Below are positions 62,866 to 64,000 of a stretch of 64,000 nucleotides of DNA, in pieces. Source of the stretch: Flavobacterium lipolyticum (GTDB lineage Bacteria; Bacteroidota; Bacteroidia; Flavobacteriales; Flavobacteriaceae). Positions within the stretch are counted from its first letter, which is position 1. Every line of letters begins with the position of its first letter. The position numbers were made by a program, and so were the translations under genes. The notes beneath the pieces were generated by a model. The model made no database searches, was not told the origin of the DNA, and saw only the letters and a program-made list of their open reading frames with translations. The stretch covers positions 3,906,001 through 3,970,000 of the forward strand of contig NZ_JAJJMN010000001.1 in assembly GCF_020905335.1 (NCBI RefSeq). The letters run 5' to 3'.

Positions 62866-63645
62866 TTATACTTTTTTGACTTTTTTCAAAGCTTCGATGT
62901 AATTTTCGTTTACTTTTTCCCAGTTAATATGCTGATAAAAAGCATCAATATAACTCCCTTTTCTGTTTTGGTAATCCAGATAGTAAGCATGTTCCCAAAG
63001 ATCAATTCCTAAAATAGGAGTTCCGGGAATCAGGGCGTTTTTCATTAAAGGATTGTCCTGATTTTCCGTAGTTGTTATTTGAAGTTTTCCGGCTCTGTCG
63101 ACAATCAGCCAAACCCATCCGGATCCGAATTGTTTGGTTGCCTGACCTTTGAACTGGCTGGTTAGATTGCTTAAAGAACCAAACTCTTTATTGATCGAAC
63201 CTGCTAAAGTATCTTTTGGAGTTTGTTCTTTTGGTGTTAGAATATTAAAATAAAGCGTATGATTGTAGTATCCACCTGCATTTTGACGAAGCTTGGCATT
63301 GCTAAGGTCCATTTTTTTAAGAATATCTTCTATAGGCAGATTTTCAAACTCCGTATTTACAATTTCTTTGTTGAAATTGTTGGTATAAGTTAAATAATGT
63401 TTTGAATAATGTGTTTCCAGAGTAAGAGTTCTTATGGCAGGAGCCAAAGCATCATAAGAAAAGGGCAGTTTTGTCAGTTCAAAAGAACCTGGGTCTGCTT
63501 TTACATCATTTGGAGATCCAATGGTGATTTTTTCTTCTTTTGTAGGCAAAGGAACCTCTACAACTTCGGTTAACTTATTGTCATTACATGAAAATAATAG
63601 AAAGAATGAAGCCAAAATGCTAAAACGAACAATGTTTTTCTTCAT
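62866..63645 (-). CDS. Fe/Mn superoxide dismutase, predicted lipoprotein
   Basis: 259 residues, about 60 longer than cytosolic enzymes. The extra part is an N-terminal signal with lipobox FFLLFSC followed by a Glu/Pro/Lys linker. The metal ligands are the histidine in HYSKHYLTY near 82, the histidine in GYYNHTLYF near 128, and the aspartate and histidine in DLWEHAYYLDYQNRKGSYID near 215-219. It converts superoxide to peroxide, here probably in the periplasm or on the surface. An 8-base gap follows the acyl-CoA-binding protein gene, so they form an operon. Confidence 0.95.
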   Translation of the reverse strand: MKKNIVRFSILASFFLLFSCNDNKLTEVVEVPLPTKEEKITIGSPNDVKADPGSFELTKLPFSYDALAPAIRTLTLETHYSKHYLTYTNNFNKEIVNTEFENLPIEDILKKMDLSNAKLRQNAGGYYNHTLYFNILTPKEQTPKDTLAGSINKEFGSLSNLTSQFKGQATKQFGSGWVWLIVDRAGKLQITTTENQDNPLMKNALIPGTPILGIDLWEHAYYLDYQNRKGSYIDAFYQHINWEKVNENYIEALKKVKKV

Positions 63646-63653
63646 AATGTTAG

Positions 63654-63923
63654 TTATTTTGATGTTAGTGAATTAATGATTGCAATATAGTTTTCTTTGG
63701 CTTCCTCAGCTGTAAGATGACTTATTTGCATCCAGGCATTTGTTTTGAAAGCATTTCGTAAATCAAAATTATCCGATTGATTGTAAACTGCTGTTCCAAA
63801 AGTTGCTTGTTTGTAATAGGCATAGAGTCTCAACTGCACGTCTTGTGGCAGTGTAGCCTGAGTCATTTTTAAAGCGGTCTCAACGGCCTCTGAAAAACGA
63901 GTATCTAAATCTTTTTCAGTCAT
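63654..63923 (-). CDS. Acyl-CoA-binding protein
   Basis: 89 residues, the family size. The four-helix motif is visible: LDTRFSEAVETALKM near 5, LRLYAYYKQATFG near 27, and a final AWMQISHLTAEEAKENYIAI near 63. It binds long-chain acyl-CoA esters in the cytoplasm. Its ATG overlaps the stop codon of the gene to the right by one base, so the two are translationally coupled. Confidence 0.95.
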   Translation of the reverse strand: MTEKDLDTRFSEAVETALKMTQATLPQDVQLRLYAYYKQATFGTAVYNQSDNFDLRNAFKTNAWMQISHLTAEEAKENYIAIINSLTSK

Positions 63924-64000
63924 TAAGCTTTTGTAGCGATGATGGTTTTTCCACCAATTGCTTTTTGGTTTAATACTACATTGATTGGAGTACCTAAAGG
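63923..64000 (-). CDS. psd: Probable phosphatidylserine decarboxylase-family protein, C-terminal end only
   Basis: The last 25 codons are in the window (PLGTPINVVLNQKAIGGKTI..., stop at 63923-63925). The ...PLG/D..I.V.....K..GG.T.IA pattern matches the C-terminus of Psd-family proteins. This gene is known to me to sit before an acyl-CoA-binding protein gene in flavobacteria. The rest lies to the right of the window, so this is a moderately confident assignment. Confidence 0.6.
   Translation of the reverse strand, partial: PLGTPINVVLNQKAIGGKTIIATKA

Overview
The window is chromosomal DNA from a Bacteroidetes bacterium, most likely a soil- or plant-associated Flavobacterium. The evidence is the low GC content, start sites without Shine-Dalgarno sequences, -7 boxes of the form TAnnTTTG, SprB-repeat surface proteins, and typical family members (OstA-like protein, DUF349 protein, S10 and S41 peptidases, PitA with a DUF47 partner, thrABC). 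Pectate lyase, an exported alpha-amylase and histidine ammonia-lyase suggest a user of plant polymers and amino acids. I saw no tRNA, rRNA, CRISPR array, transposase or phage gene.

Layout. 1-12.5 kb: a six-gene leftward operon of exported surface proteins. It holds a 1575-residue protein of unknown function, a fibronectin-III protein, three tandem paralogues that each end on a SprB-type repeat, and a large SprB-repeat protein cut by the window edge. 12.8-19.9 kb: yebC, an S41 protease, gcvT, nnrD with a decayed copy of its own tail, and a HipA-like kinase overlapping a DUF3037 gene. 20-30 kb: an accessory-looking, repeat-rich stretch. It holds two paralogous lipoproteins, pectate lyase, a Crp/Fnr regulator, a HutD/Ves-family gene followed by three decayed copies of its own 3' end, a GNAT acetyltransferase and an S10 peptidase. 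30-37 kb: an ankyrin protein and the threonine operon thrA-thrB-thrC. Upstream of thrA lies a 33-codon leader peptide with 10 threonine and 4 isoleucine codons, not part of the usual gene list, with a candidate attenuator behind it. 37-45 kb: hutH, a PhoU-like protein with PitA, an SMI1/HEAT protein, a DUF421 membrane protein and a protease-RimK fusion. 45-64 kb: clpC, gyrA, a TPR protein, OsmC, a DUF349 protein, a TPR protein with aroE, a class III aminotransferase, an OstA-like protein, an alpha-amylase lipoprotein, a lipoprotein superoxide dismutase, an acyl-CoA-binding protein and the end of a probable psd.

How it works together. thrA, thrB and thrC take aspartate to threonine, and the leader peptide predicts control by charged tRNA-Thr (and perhaps tRNA-Ile), as in enteric bacteria but apparently evolved separately in sequence. 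The first operon probably builds a cell-surface assembly. Intergenic DNA is rich in palindromic repeats (CGCAAAG type, GC-rich GAGCGGGACGCTC type, GAAACTTGAAAC runs). Two genes next to such repeats have had their 3' tails copied, which points to a repeat-linked tail-duplication process in this strain.

Several starts were corrected from a longer reading to an internal ATG because of signal peptides, promoters or gene spacing. Three genes appear to use TTG.
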